DNA from: Winogradskyella psychrotolerans RS-3
Lineage (GTDB): Bacteria; Bacteroidota; Bacteroidia; Flavobacteriales; Flavobacteriaceae
Assembly: GCF_000427335.1 (NCBI RefSeq)
Contig: NZ_ATMR01000128.1
Span: forward strand, 124,001 to 188,000
Length of the DNA stretch: 64,000 nt
Reading direction: 5' to 3'
A model generated the notes under the pieces. The model was not told where the DNA came from. It worked only from the letters and a program-made list of their open reading frames with translations, and did not search any database. A program made the translations under genes and the position numbers. Of this stretch, positions 18,882 to 28,066 are shown piece after piece (position 1 is the stretch's first letter; each line of letters begins with the position of its first letter).

Positions 18882-18990
18882 GTATGGATGGTTTATAAAA
18901 CTAATTTAAGGAATAAAAACCGATTAGAAAATCCGCGAAGATTTTTATAAGTAGGCTAGAACTAGCAATGAATTATATAGGGTATTGTAA
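18882..18990. repeat. Flavobacterial intergenic element, copy 1
   Basis: The block carries the shared core GCGAAGATTTTTATAAG, GTAGGCTAGAACTAGCAAT and TTATATAGGGTATTGTA, matching copies at 20037-20170 and 21631-21697. It lies between the barrel gene and the 19100-19851 gene. The arms CTAG and GGTATGG...TATAG suggest a folded DNA or RNA. Confidence 0.65.
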
Positions 18991-19099
18991 AACGATTTCT
19001 TTTAAATATGACGATTATACATTTAAAATTTGAGTACATTAAATTTTCTGAATTTCTATGATTCAATAGGGCTTCGTATTTTTTTTTTTTTACAAAAAT

Positions 19100-19851
19100 T
19101 TAACGTTTGATTATTTTTCTATTGGTGATTTTATCTTTTTCACAAATAATGCTTTCCTTTTTTGATTGGTTATATAAAAAAATATAATTTCTAGTTTCAC
19201 CAATATATTTTAAATTTTTGCATGTTTCAAGATTTATCTTTTGATATGAAAAATTGGTTTTCATAATTTCTTTGTCATAATTTTTAACATTATATGCTTT
19301 ATTAATTTGAAATAGTATCGGTACCAAGCTTAATATTAAAAGGTATACTATAGAAAAAGACAATAAGAAAAATTCAGGTTTATTTGATTTTTGACCAATT
19401 GTAAAGAGGTTCGCTAATTTATTAAAAAACAGTAGAAGAATAATGCCTAATGTTATTAAAACAGACATAGTAAAATACTCTTTAAATGCCAATCCATAAA
19501 TAGCTCCAACAATGATAATTACTATTCCGGCAATATTTTTGAACATCAGAATTCTCTTTATTGAGTTTTTTGTTTTTAATTTTTCTTCTGGTGTTTCTTT
19601 TTCATTAGACAATTCATCATTTTTACTTTGTTTAAAATCATAAAATTTTTAATACTTACAATTGAAGCAGCAGAAATTAACAAAACCGAATAATTAATAA
19701 ATAATAATAAGATTTCAGAAATATCTATATAATAAATAATATTAATTCCAAATATGATGTAATATGAGAATAGATATAAATAGCCTATTGCTGTTAGTAT
19801 TATTATGAAAATTGGTAATGCCTTTAAATATGTGTCTAGAACTTTTGGCAT
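19100..19851 (-). pseudogene. Unknown multi-helix membrane protein, probable frameshift
   Basis: Two overlapping minus-strand segments together look like one membrane protein. The first (19851 down) starts MPKVLDTYLKALP and has two long helices; the second (to 19100) starts inside ELSNEKETPEEKL and has three more helices plus a ~70-residue soluble tail. Adding one A to the run at 19646-19650 joins them as ...SIKKFYDFKQSKNDELSNEKETPEEK, 250 residues. No homologous family is recognised, so the junction is supported by frame logic only. Base composition is lower in G+C than the core genes around it, suggesting acquired DNA. Confidence 0.6.
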
Positions 19852-20172
19852 ATGTAATCTTGTTTATTTATTTTAGGTTAACTAAAAATCTCGACAAACG
19901 TCAAATTTAGTTAATTTTTATTCTTATCCATTTGTTCATAGCTAATTAACTCACTGTTTTTCTTTTTTTGCAAAAAACCTCAAAATTTGTCGTTAGCTCG
20001 AGGAATTAATCGAATTCTGATTGAGGGGAATGTTTTACAACGAGTTTGTATATGGTTTGTTGCGTGGTTTGAGCAACTAATTTAGTAAATAATTACCAAC
20101 CAAGAAAGTCTGCGAGGACTTTCGTAAGTAGGCGAGAAGCCAGCAATAAATTATATACGGTGTTGTGCCCAG
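19852..20172. other. 321 bp intergenic region
   Basis: Between the membrane-protein gene and the Fic locus. Its right part is the intergenic element 20037-20170; the left ~185 bp is AT-rich with no gene or clear signal. Confidence 0.6.
20037..20170. repeat. Flavobacterial intergenic element, copy 2 (full length)
   Basis: This is the most complete copy of the 'GCGAGGA...CTAGCAAT' type. It starts ACAACGAGTTTGTATATGG and ends ATTATATACGGTGTTGTGCCC; these ends form an imperfect terminal inverted repeat. Inside are TTGC/GCAA arms and GCGAGGACTTTCGTAAGTAGGCG. The terminal GTTGTGCCC is matched in inverse orientation by GGGCACAAC at 21205-21213, so the pair frames the Fic gene. Confidence 0.7.
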
Positions 20173-21126
20173 TTATTTTAAACGATAGATTGTTTTATTT
20201 TTTTCACCCATTTTTTCAAATAAATTCAATTCTGCTCCTTTCTTTAAATCTCTACTTGCAGTTGCTGAAGAAATATCTTTAAAAATATCCATATAATCTT
20301 TTCTTGTAAATTCAGTTTTATTTAATGAAACATAGTATTCTAATCTATCTTTTTCATTTAACGTTCGATTATTAAAATCTAATAGTTCACTTATTGAAAT
20401 GTCAATAACGTTTAGCATATATTCAATAAACTTAGTTGATTTTCCAGATTTATCACTTTCAGCTAAAGACTTGTAATATTTTTCCTGGTCTTTACTAATT
20501 AGAGTTTCAAAAGGTAAAAACTCAAAGATTGGATATTTTTCCATTAAAATTAAAGTTTGCCATAATCTTCCCATTCTGCCATTTCCATCCAAAAATGGAT
20601 GTATAAATTCCATTTCGTAATGGAAAACACAACTTTTAATTAATTCAATTTCATCAGAATTTTTCAAATACTCAAAAAGGTCTTTCATTAAGTATGGTAC
20701 ATTTCCAAAAGGTGGTGCTAAATGCTCAACTTTTGAACCTTTTACAATTCCGACACTTTGATTTCTATATTTTCCAGAATTTTCAATTAAACCTTCCATT
20801 AAGTTTTGATGTGCTTTTAGAAAGGATTTTTCATTAGAAGGATTGTAATCTTCTAAATTTTCATAGATTTTAATTGCATTTAAGACTTCAAGAACATCTT
20901 TTTTTGGCCCAATAACTTTTTGTTTTCAAGAAGTGCTGTTATTTGTTCTTCTGTAAGTGTATTTCCTTCAATTTTTTAAAGAAGAATGAATAGTTTTGAT
21001 TCTATTCTGTTTTCTCAATTTCGGTGAAGGTTTGTTTAATAAATTAGCATTTACTTCTCCTATTTTCTCTGAAATAGAAGTTATTAATTTTAAAATAGAA
21101 GATGTTATTTCGTAAGGTGGTTTCAT
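20173..21126 (-). pseudogene. Class II Fic family AMP-transferase, two frameshifts
   Basis: Corrected at two sites, the locus encodes 317 residues starting MKPPYEITSSIL at 21126. Extra A in the 6-nt run 20972-20977, missing A in the run 20917-20921; the net length is unchanged. Domains: an N-terminal helical part with the inhibitory motif SLKIEGN (S/TxxxE-G/N), TALLENKK-VIGPKKDVLEV, the catalytic HPFLDGNGRMGR near residue 172, and a C-terminal winged helix (DYMDIFKDISSATASRDLKKGAELNLFEK). Fic enzymes transfer AMP to protein hydroxyls; the wHTH suggests DNA binding. Two palindromes sit directly upstream of the start. It may be a toxin, regulator or housekeeping AMPylator. Confidence 0.85.
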
Positions 21127-21129
21127 TTG

Positions 21130-21153
21130 TGATACTATCATTTGATACTATCA
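21130..21153. promoter_or_regulatory. Tandem palindromic operator of the Fic gene
   Basis: Two identical copies of TGATACTATCA (21130-21140 and 21143-21153), each a perfect TGATA-C-TATCA palindrome, lie 2 bp apart and end 3 bp before the Fic start codon. The symmetry fits binding by a dimeric winged-helix protein, and Fic itself carries such a domain. Autoregulation is inference. The site would also cover the ribosome-binding region. Confidence 0.65.
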
Positions 21154-21240
21154 AAGGTACAATCATTTAATCTGAATTATGTTATGAAACGTGATTTTTT
21201 AATTGGGCACAACTTGTTATATAAGTACAATCACTCACGT

Positions 21241-21563
21241 TATCCCTTTTTTAATTCTGGATAACAAAAGCTATAGCACTCTATTCTTAGTTTATAAAAC
21301 TACGCAATACTTTGCAAAGTTTAGTATGTGACTTTACGTACATTTTGATAAAAATAAGGTAGTTATGAGACTTATGGTTACTGTTTTCCGTAATGCTGTA
21401 AAAAAATTAAGCGGTTGCTGAGCATTTTAGATGGTGTTTGTAGGCGTTGGGTGGTTTTTGAAGCTTTCTAAGTGATGGATGCGATCATTGTAAATAGATT
21501 GGTGCTTGGTTCTAATGCTTCTCGATACATGCCGACAGAAAGGTCGGCACACTCGAAGTGACG
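21241..21563. repeat. Long non-coding repeat, copy A (~320 bp)
   Basis: This block and 26375-26700 align over their whole length with roughly 80% identity by eye, e.g. CTTAGTTTATAAAACTA, TAGTTATGAGACTTATGG, GTAGGCGTTGGGTGGTTTTT and GATCATTGTAAATAGATTG. It ends with the hairpin TGCCGAC-AGAAAG-GTCGGCA (21530-21549). It is not coding in any frame. Both copies lie 115-133 bp upstream of a minus-strand start codon. Confidence 0.75.
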
Positions 21564-21630
21564 GTTTGGGAGGGTTTTATGTGCGTTGGTACATAAGTTA
21601 CAGATAGATCCGAGCACAGCGAATTGGTGA

Positions 21631-21697
21631 AGCTATATTCTGCGAGGATTTTGGTAAGTGGGCTAGGACTAGCAATGAATTATATACGGTGTTGTAA
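21631..21697. repeat. Flavobacterial intergenic element, copy 3 (core)
   Basis: Carries TGCGAGGATTTTGGTAAG, GGGCTAGGACTAGCAATG and TTATATACGGTGTTGTAAG, matching copies 1 and 2. It lies just 3' of the adhesin E-like gene. The left arm of a full element is missing or diverged. Confidence 0.65.
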
Positions 21698-21730
21698 GTA
21701 GTAGTTTCAACTAGTAGAATTATGATTCCT

Positions 21731-22108
21731 TTAATTACAAAATTTAAATAATATCATTTCTCCAAGTGAATCAGGAATAACATTTTCTAAATCTGCGTAT
21801 TTACCATAATCATTTGAATCTATTGTATCTCCATTTTCATCATAGCTTATTTCTGCTAAAGTTCCAATCATTTTATTTTCACAATCAAACTTATGAAGTA
21901 TAAGTATCTTTTTTATCTTTTGTTTATTACCAAATATTGTTTCATTAACTTTTATCTTTTTGTATTCAATCTTATACCAGGCTGCTTTGTCAGAATGATC
22001 TCTAGTAAAGAGTTTATATTCTTCATTTTCGTTTAGCAATTTCCAATCCGAAGTTTGTGAATTAGCGTTTAAATAAAAAGCAAAAAATAGGATTATTAAA
22101 TATTTCAT
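21731..22108 (-). CDS. Secreted adhesin E-like small protein
   Basis: A 125-residue protein with a signal peptide MKYLIILFFAFYLNANSQ. The mature part (DWKLLNENEEYKLFTRDHS...AWYKIEYKKI...ILHKFDCENKMIGTLAEISYDENGDTI...VIPDSLGEMILFKFCN) follows the surface-adhesin E-type beta domain: a W at the start, two cysteines (C in FDCENK and FKFC) that may pair, and a D-x-NG turn. These small domains are common and poorly understood in Bacteroidota. It lies between intergenic elements in the accessory region. Confidence 0.65.
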   Translation of the reverse strand: MKYLIILFFAFYLNANSQTSDWKLLNENEEYKLFTRDHSDKAAWYKIEYKKIKVNETIFGNKQKIKKILILHKFDCENKMIGTLAEISYDENGDTIDSNDYGKYADLENVIPDSLGEMILFKFCN

Positions 22109-22430
22109 ACTAGTGTTTTTGTCTTGTTTATCTCATCTAGAACAGTTTTTATTCTATTACTTAAAACGGATTGTATAAGAACAGTATGGCGGAAAAAACG
22201 CACGAACCCTTCGGTTGAACACAAGCCGAATTTTTAAATTTTTCTTATTACTTTTATTTCTCAATAAGCCAAATTTAAAAATTTGGCGACCTCGAAAAGC
22301 GCCTGAAACATTGGTTTAAGCACCAATTGCACTATTGATTTTATACGTTGTTGGCAACTGGCATTTTATTCGGTTAATTATTATGATAATATTGGGTTGA
22401 ACTGAAGTTCTATTAAAATTATACAAAACA
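22109..22430. other. 322 bp intergenic region with palindromes
   Basis: Contains a perfect palindrome GCCAAATTT-AA-AAATTTGGC (22268-22287) and an element-type right end TTTATACGTTGTTGGCAAC (22341-22359), the boundary form also seen at 28193-28201. I see no gene. Confidence 0.55.
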
Positions 22431-23812
22431 TTAATTATAATTTACTTTAAGACTAGGCAACGCTTTTACAAGTTTTTTAAGGCTACTTTCTACTTTTTTA
22501 TTACTGTATGGTTTGATTTCTAATCCTCCTATTTCAATAGTTTCAAGATTAGTAAGTTTTTTTAATTGTGAAGGTAATTCATGTATTGGGGTATTGTAAA
22601 GCCCTAACATTTTAAGATTTTTCAAGTTTTCTATGCTTTTAGGTAATTTCGTTACATAGCTATGACGTAAATCTAATATTTTTAGATTTGTTAAGAGTTC
22701 TATATGTTCGTGTAGCTCAAATGGATTATTCTTCGCAATACTCATAAGTTTGAGTGTCTCAAGTTGTCTTAAATATAAAACTTGAATAGGAAATTCTTGA
22801 AGCGGCATATTTATAAAAATAGATTTTAAATTAGTTAAACCCCTAATGTTTGGTAAAAAATAAAAATTGTTTATTGTAAATTCAAGAACTTCTAAATTTT
22901 TAAACATAGAAAAATCTTTAGGGACATTTTTAAGTTTTTGTTATGGCTGAGTAATATTCCAGTCAGGTTATTACATTTTATTATAAGTTCAGGAAGAGTA
23001 GTGATTTCCGTAGCTCTAACATAAATATTTATTAATTTACCACTCTCAAAAATTTCTTCAGGGATTATTTTTATTTTAGCACCACTTAGTGCTAGGTTAT
23101 TTAAGTTTAAGTGATACACTAAACTATTATATTTTTCTTTTTGTCTGCGTCGTCCATCTCATAGTTAAAGAGTTCAAAAGATTCAATATTCCAATATTTT
23201 ATGTAATTTTCAACAGCTTCAAATTTACTCACATATCTATCCTCTCTAAGATAATTTTTAAACTTTCTTTAGATGGATTTTTTAGTATTTGTTCCAAAAC
23301 TTGAGAAGCCTCATTTTTATTATTTTCTTGGATTTTTTCCATCCTGTTATCAAAAACCTCCTTTTTCTTTTAATCCTATCTTCTTTATAAGCGTTTCTAT
23401 CTTCGTATTTAGAATCATCATAAAGCGACTGCGTACTTTCGTTTTGTTTTTTCTCAAAAGCTGTTTGTATCTCAGCTAGTTTTTTGTCAAGTTGTTCTCC
23501 TGTGCTTTTGTATAACTGAAATGCATCTGAGTTTTCTACATTATCTGGCACCATTAATTTAAGGGTTTCGTAGGCTACTTTAGCTTTGGTGTAGTCTTCT
23601 GTTTTGTAATACGCCATAAATAAAAGGGCTTCTACTTTGGGGTTAGATTTGCCTAAGCTTTTTTTAACACTCTCGGTTTGCGTTACTGCTTCAGTAAAAA
23701 TGCCGTTTTTGTAAAACTCTTCTGCTTTAGTGAAGTCTTGTTTTGGGGATTGGGCTTTAAGATCCGTAGTAATAAAAAATATAGTTATGAGAAATGATAC
23801 ATATTTAATCAT
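22431..23812 (-). pseudogene. Secreted TPR and leucine-rich-repeat protein, four frameshifts
   Basis: Start chosen at ATG 23812 because it gives a signal peptide (MIKYVSFLITIFFITTDLKAQ); an upstream in-frame ATG at 23875 lacks one. Residues ~20-130 look like TPR helices (AEEFYKNGIFTEAVTQTESVKK, YKTEDYTKAKVAYETL). One missing A at each of 23362-23366, 23255-23259, 23132-23136 and 22927-22931 extends it through a charged helical linker into about ten leucine-rich repeats of the xLPxxIxxLxxLxxLxL type, 461 residues in all. LRRs bind proteins. It is the last gene of a three-gene unit of unknown function. A two-gene reading (TPR 23282-23812, LRR separate) cannot be excluded. Confidence 0.65.
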
Positions 23813-23900
23813 TTTAATTAAGTTTAGTTTTTTTACTTGATTATTATATTTAATATTTTTTTGAAATAAATACATATTACGTGCTTTTTTTTGTTCTATA

Positions 23901-25373
23901 TCAAAAATCAGAATAGCGATTTATTAACCCAGATACAACACTGAATGGCTTATTTTCATTGGGAAATGGACGATCGGATTTATCTAGTACAATTTCTAAA
24001 ATAATATTACCATCACTATCATAACCAACAATACCTTGTTTATTAACACCATATAATTCTGGACTGCAGCCTTCACAATTGTAAAATTTAAAAGGAGTTC
24101 CAATAGGATAAGTACAATAAAATATAGCATTTTCTGGTAGTATCTTATTTTTTGGCAAATCATAGATGCTTTTCTTACCTTTTTTCAAAAACTTAATAGA
24201 TGCATAATTGCGATTTCCAACCTGTTCTCCTTTATTATTATAAAGAGTTGCGTTATTTACATAGTCATAGGTTCTTTCAGCTTTATAAGCATCTTTACTA
24301 TTAAATTTACCATTATTCACAATAAAATGATCTGCAATTTTAGTTATATAAATATTGGTTGGTTCTAAAACTACTAATTCTGTTCCTTTGTATTTTAATC
24401 CATAATAATTCCCATATTCATTATTTGGTTTGGGTATTGAGAACACTTCAATTTCAGGCTCTACCAAATCAGGTAACTCACCCCATTCATCATTTCGATT
24501 ATATTCAGTGGTGCGTTGTACTTCAGCTAATTCTGCTTCCAATTTTTCCTGTGGGCTTAATTCTTTCTTTTCGTTTTTATAGCGGTCGTAGGTTTTAATG
24601 ATATCTATCATTTCATATTCTGGCCATTCTAACGTTTCTATAGAGGCACTAACGCTAATTTGCTTTACTTGTTTCCAAATGTTTTTAATTTTTGTAATTC
24701 GTTGTTTCTGTTCTTCTTGTGAAAGTCTTTTAAAGCTATCTTCTGTCACATTTAAATCTATGAGCGGGCCTTTAGGATCCGAGTATTGCCAATTAAAAAA
24801 CTCGTTCCAAGTAGGTGGACTTCCTGCAACTGTAGGCTCTCTAAACTCACCTTCTCTTGCAATAAGTAAATCAACGTCTTTAACTATATAGGTGTAGACA
24901 ACATTAACGGGTACACTAGATTCTTCGACCTTAATTTTTCCTACTCGATTTTTATCACTTGAGTTTCCATCACCCGCATATCCAAATATTTTAATATCTA
25001 CTTTTGTTGGTCTTATATCGAGAAAACGTTTTTGTAAGTCAGGATACTCTAGAAGTTGATCCAAAGACATACTTCTTGACGTATTATCTACTTTAACTGT
25101 ATAATAACCTTTTCGGTACCATTGAAAAGCATACATTTCTAGTGGTTCGCCTAGATAATCCCACACTTTCATTTTAAGTGTAAACTCATTTAGAAAATTT
25201 GTTTTATCTGCGGCATCAATAGTTGTCCTATTCCTAACGCCAAGTACTTTTATATCTCCTATGAAACGTCCTTTGGAGTCTTCTATTAATCTTCCATCCC
25301 TAAGGTCACTAAATTGAGCATTTACAGCAAAAGTTAATGAGAGTAATAAAATTAGAATGAATCTGTTTTTCAT
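23901..25373 (-). CDS. Secreted protein of unknown function (490 aa)
   Basis: A 490-residue protein with a signal peptide MKNRFILILLLSLTFAVNAQ. The N-terminal half is beta-rich (GDIKVLGVRNRTTID...FTLKMKVWDYLGEP...FQWYRKGYYTVKVDN); residues ~215-290 are charged and helical (RLSQEEQKQRITKIKNIWKQ, KKELSPQEKLEAELAEVQ); the C-terminal half is beta-rich again and has C-E-G-C in FYNCEGCSPELYG. I do not recognise a family. It lies 11 bp downstream of the 285-aa gene and 88 bp upstream of the TPR/LRR gene. Confidence 0.7.
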   Translation of the reverse strand: MKNRFILILLLSLTFAVNAQFSDLRDGRLIEDSKGRFIGDIKVLGVRNRTTIDAADKTNFLNEFTLKMKVWDYLGEPLEMYAFQWYRKGYYTVKVDNTSRSMSLDQLLEYPDLQKRFLDIRPTKVDIKIFGYAGDGNSSDKNRVGKIKVEESSVPVNVVYTYIVKDVDLLIAREGEFREPTVAGSPPTWNEFFNWQYSDPKGPLIDLNVTEDSFKRLSQEEQKQRITKIKNIWKQVKQISVSASIETLEWPEYEMIDIIKTYDRYKNEKKELSPQEKLEAELAEVQRTTEYNRNDEWGELPDLVEPEIEVFSIPKPNNEYGNYYGLKYKGTELVVLEPTNIYITKIADHFIVNNGKFNSKDAYKAERTYDYVNNATLYNNKGEQVGNRNYASIKFLKKGKKSIYDLPKNKILPENAIFYCTYPIGTPFKFYNCEGCSPELYGVNKQGIVGYDSDGNIILEIVLDKSDRPFPNENKPFSVVSGLINRYSDF

Positions 25374-25384
25374 ATTTTTAATTT

Positions 25385-26242
25385 TTAATCTTGTTTCGCT
25401 TCTTTAATGAATATTCTGGTCAGTAGGCCTTCGTTATTATCTGAATTAGTTTCTAAAAACTCATTCAAATAATTACTGGTAGTTCCGTGTGGGTTTACGT
25501 GCTTTACTTTGAGTTTAATTATTAAGGCGATAACCGTTACACCTTGCCCTTCTTTAGTTAATGATGGTAAAAAAAACTGTGCTTCATTTTTTGGTTTAGC
25601 CTTGCCTAACTGAAAACTTGGATTAACCATATGAATAGTTGAAGTGCCTAGATCAATAATTTTTTCTTGTACAGCTTCACTATCCTTAATATCTTCTCTG
25701 ACAAATGCGGTAATTGATAAATCAAAATTGTTCATAATAAGGTCGTAGTTCTTATGAATTTTTACAGGAGTATATATTTGTTCGATATTTGAAAGTTTAA
25801 CTTTTAGAAAATTATTTTCTATAAAAAAATCAAAATCATAAGTTGCCATATTATTTTCTTTTTTGCCGCCTTTTTTATAAAAAGTGTTTTTAACCTTGAT
25901 AATAGCTACACTATCCTTAAGTTTTTTAAAATCGATGGCTTGAGGATTTAAAACTTCACTTTCGAACGTATAATCCTCTGCTTTTTTGGAGGTTGCTTTT
26001 TTAAGAGCATTACTTCCATATTTGATTGCATAGGGAAGTATAATACCAACAACTGTGGTTGCGGAAAAAAACTCTTTGTCATTATCCACTTCTGGTTTTA
26101 TAATATATTCTGGTTTTTCCATTACAGTAATAATGCCTTTTACCTTTTCACAATCCAGGTTTGTGTTTTGTATTTTAAATTGAGCAAAAGTTGAACTGTA
26201 AACTAAGAATGTACAAACTGCTGTAATTATTGGTTTTTTCAT
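25385..26242 (-). CDS. Secreted protein of unknown function (285 aa)
   Basis: First gene of the three-gene unit. A signal peptide (MKKPIITAVCTFLVYSSTFAQ) is followed by a mature domain with one central hydrophobic stretch FFSATTVVGIILPYAIKYGSN (~62-82) and then mainly beta pattern (ATYDFDFFIENNFLKVKLSNI, LIMNNFDLSITAFVRED). No known family was recognised. Copy B of the 320-bp repeat lies 133 bp upstream. Confidence 0.7.
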   Translation of the reverse strand: MKKPIITAVCTFLVYSSTFAQFKIQNTNLDCEKVKGIITVMEKPEYIIKPEVDNDKEFFSATTVVGIILPYAIKYGSNALKKATSKKAEDYTFESEVLNPQAIDFKKLKDSVAIIKVKNTFYKKGGKKENNMATYDFDFFIENNFLKVKLSNIEQIYTPVKIHKNYDLIMNNFDLSITAFVREDIKDSEAVQEKIIDLGTSTIHMVNPSFQLGKAKPKNEAQFFLPSLTKEGQGVTVIALIIKLKVKHVNPHGTTSNYLNEFLETNSDNNEGLLTRIFIKEAKQD

Positions 26243-26811
26243 TGTGTTTAGGTTTTAGCTTTCAAAGATTGAGTTTAATATTAATTCAATCAATACCCAT
26301 TAATAGGTTTATTTTTTTTGTTTTTTTTTTTTTGTCTTATTTCCAGCTAATTACGAGAGTAAAATCAGTTTTTTTATCCTCTTTTTTAATTAGGGATATC
26401 AAGCGCAATAGTATTCCATTCTTAGTTTATAAAACTAAGCAATACTTTGAAAAGTTTAGTACGTAACTTCATGTTCATTTCGTTAAAAATAAGATAGTTA
26501 TGAGACTTATGGTTACTGTTTTTCGTAATGCAATAAAAAAACGAAGCGATTGCTGAGAGTTTTAGGTGGTGGTTGTAGGCGTTGGGTGGTTTTTGGAGCT
26601 TTCTAAGTGCTGTATACGATCATTGTAAATAGATTGATGCTTGGTTCTATTGCTTCTCGATACATTCTGACAAAAAAGTCGGAACACTCGAGGAGACATA
26701 AAGGAAGCTGTTAATTTTTTGTTCTTTGAAGACCTAACAACTACCGTTAGTTTTAGTGCTTTGAGTAGGTGAGAGCAAGTACTTACGAATCGCCATTGTT
26801 AAAAATGGCTT
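26243..26811. other. 569 bp intergenic region
   Basis: Upstream of the three-gene secreted unit. It holds copy B of the long repeat (26375-26700), poly-T tracts around 26310-26340, and nothing that codes. Confidence 0.6.
26375..26700. repeat. Long non-coding repeat, copy B (~325 bp)
   Basis: Partner of 21241-21563, in the same orientation. The terminal hairpin is TTCTGAC-AAAAAA-GTCGGAA: compared with copy A, a G-C pair became T-A, which keeps the stem. It is placed before the start of the secreted three-gene unit, as copy A is placed before Fic. Confidence 0.75.
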
Positions 26812-27450
26812 TTACAAGTTATATTCAATTCCGAAATTGAAAACAAAAGATTTAATATCTTCTCTTTCTATTAGCCCAGTAAATGCTCTTATGTTTAATG
26901 ATAACGCATCTGATACATCATAGCCCGTACCTAGGCATACGCCAAAATCGAAATTAGCATTTCCTTTTTTTATAAAACTGCTATCGTTGCCATCTAAAAG
27001 AATTTGAGACGACTGCAAATTTCGGTCTATAATAAACCCAAATTGCGGGCCACTTTCCATATAAAATGCCTCTGAAAAATAAAGTTTTACGGGTAGGGGA
27101 ATTGAGATGGTTAACTCATAGACCTGATATTCAAAATCAAATGTGCCGGTGTATGGTAATGGGTTTCCATTAAAATCTGTGATTGGATTATCTTTCGTAT
27201 TTATTTTACTTCCCTGTAGCGCAAATAGAAGTTCGGGTTGGAATTTCATTTTGTCGGTTATTTCAATTTTATAGAAGCCACCAACATAAAAACCAACTTG
27301 ATAGTCGTAGTTTCTTAAATTTTGATTTGGGGTATATTTCCCATAGTTTATACCTCCCTTGATGCCGAAATTGGCAATTTTGTCTTGAGCGACAATAGTG
27401 GCATATGAAAAAATGAAAAGAACTAAGAGGACTGCTTGTAGTTTGTTCAT
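26812..27450 (-). CDS. PorT-like outer membrane beta-barrel protein
   Basis: A 212-residue protein with a signal peptide ending in TIVAQ and the start of an outer membrane beta-barrel domain of the PorT type (NFGIKGGINYGKYTP...VGFYVGGFYKIEITDKMKFQPELLFALQGSK). Eight amphipathic strands can be followed to the C-terminal FNFGIEYNL. Such barrels are abundant in flavobacteria; function is unknown. It lies between copy B of the repeat and intergenic element copy 5. Confidence 0.82.
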   Translation of the reverse strand: MNKLQAVLLVLFIFSYATIVAQDKIANFGIKGGINYGKYTPNQNLRNYDYQVGFYVGGFYKIEITDKMKFQPELLFALQGSKINTKDNPITDFNGNPLPYTGTFDFEYQVYELTISIPLPVKLYFSEAFYMESGPQFGFIIDRNLQSSQILLDGNDSSFIKKGNANFDFGVCLGTGYDVSDALSLNIRAFTGLIEREDIKSFVFNFGIEYNL

Positions 27451-27470
27451 TTGTAGTGTTGATTAATTGG

Positions 27471-27601
27471 TTGTGACGGTTTGTATATGGAAAGTTGCGT
27501 GTTTGTGTGCGAGGATTTTCCGAAGGAAAATCAGAAGCTAGCAAACGAGCAACTTACTTTGGTTTAGCTAAAACCAACAATTTTTTATATACTCTGTTAA
27601 C
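27471..27601. repeat. Flavobacterial intergenic element, copy 5
   Basis: Starts GACGGTTTGTATATGG, contains GTTGC/GCAAC arms and the hairpin ATTTTCC-GAAGG-AAAAT, and ends TTTTTTATATACTCTGTTAAC. Same architecture as the copy at 28067-28201, with about 75% identity by eye. Confidence 0.65.
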
Positions 27602-28058
27602 TATAGTTTTTTTAATATTATTCTTGGATTAAATTCAATGTCTTTACAGCCATTCAGGTTTTCATTGAATTTACTGTTTTTCTCTGCATTATAGTCAGTT
27701 TTATAGGATTCATATCCTTCTTTTGAAACCTCAAAATTTGCATAACACCAAACAAATGGCAAATCAATAGGCGTATGCAACCAATTAATTTCGGATTTTT
27801 CGGTAAGCACAAAATTCCCATTTATGTCAGTCTTAATGATTTGTGATTTGAATTCTTCGCCCTCATAATATCCGAATTTCTTATTTTTATTTCATTTTCC
27901 TCAATTCGCGCGACTATTGCGTTTTGGATTGGGTTTCCATTTCGGTCAACTACTTGTCCAATGATTTTTGGTTCATATATGACTTTTTTAGGATGAATAA
28001 ACAAACCAACCAAAAATATCAGCACACAAATCAAAATAATATTTCCGGCTTTTTTCAT
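27601..28058 (-). pseudogene. Carboxypeptidase regulatory-like domain protein, one frameshift
   Basis: The N-terminal part starts with a single membrane anchor or signal (MKKAGNIILICVLIFLVGLF) followed by VYEPKIIGQVVDRNGNPIQNAIVARIEENEIKIRNS, the typical first strands of a transthyretin-like CarboxypepD_reg domain. After NS it leaves the frame; the adjacent frame continues GYYEGEEFKSQIIKTDINGNFVLTEKSEINW to 27601. One base is missing near 27870-27876, giving 152 residues. Such domains serve as adaptors on surface proteins; alone its role is unknown. Confidence 0.7.
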
Positions 28059-28066
28059 ATATTATA

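Larger units (their letters stand above)
21127..21730. other. 604 bp intergenic region upstream of the Fic locus
   Basis: It contains, from the Fic side: tandem palindromes (21130-21153), the inverted boundary GGGCACAAC (21205-21213), copy A of the long non-coding repeat (21241-21563), and an intergenic element core (21631-21697). I found no gene. Confidence 0.65.
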
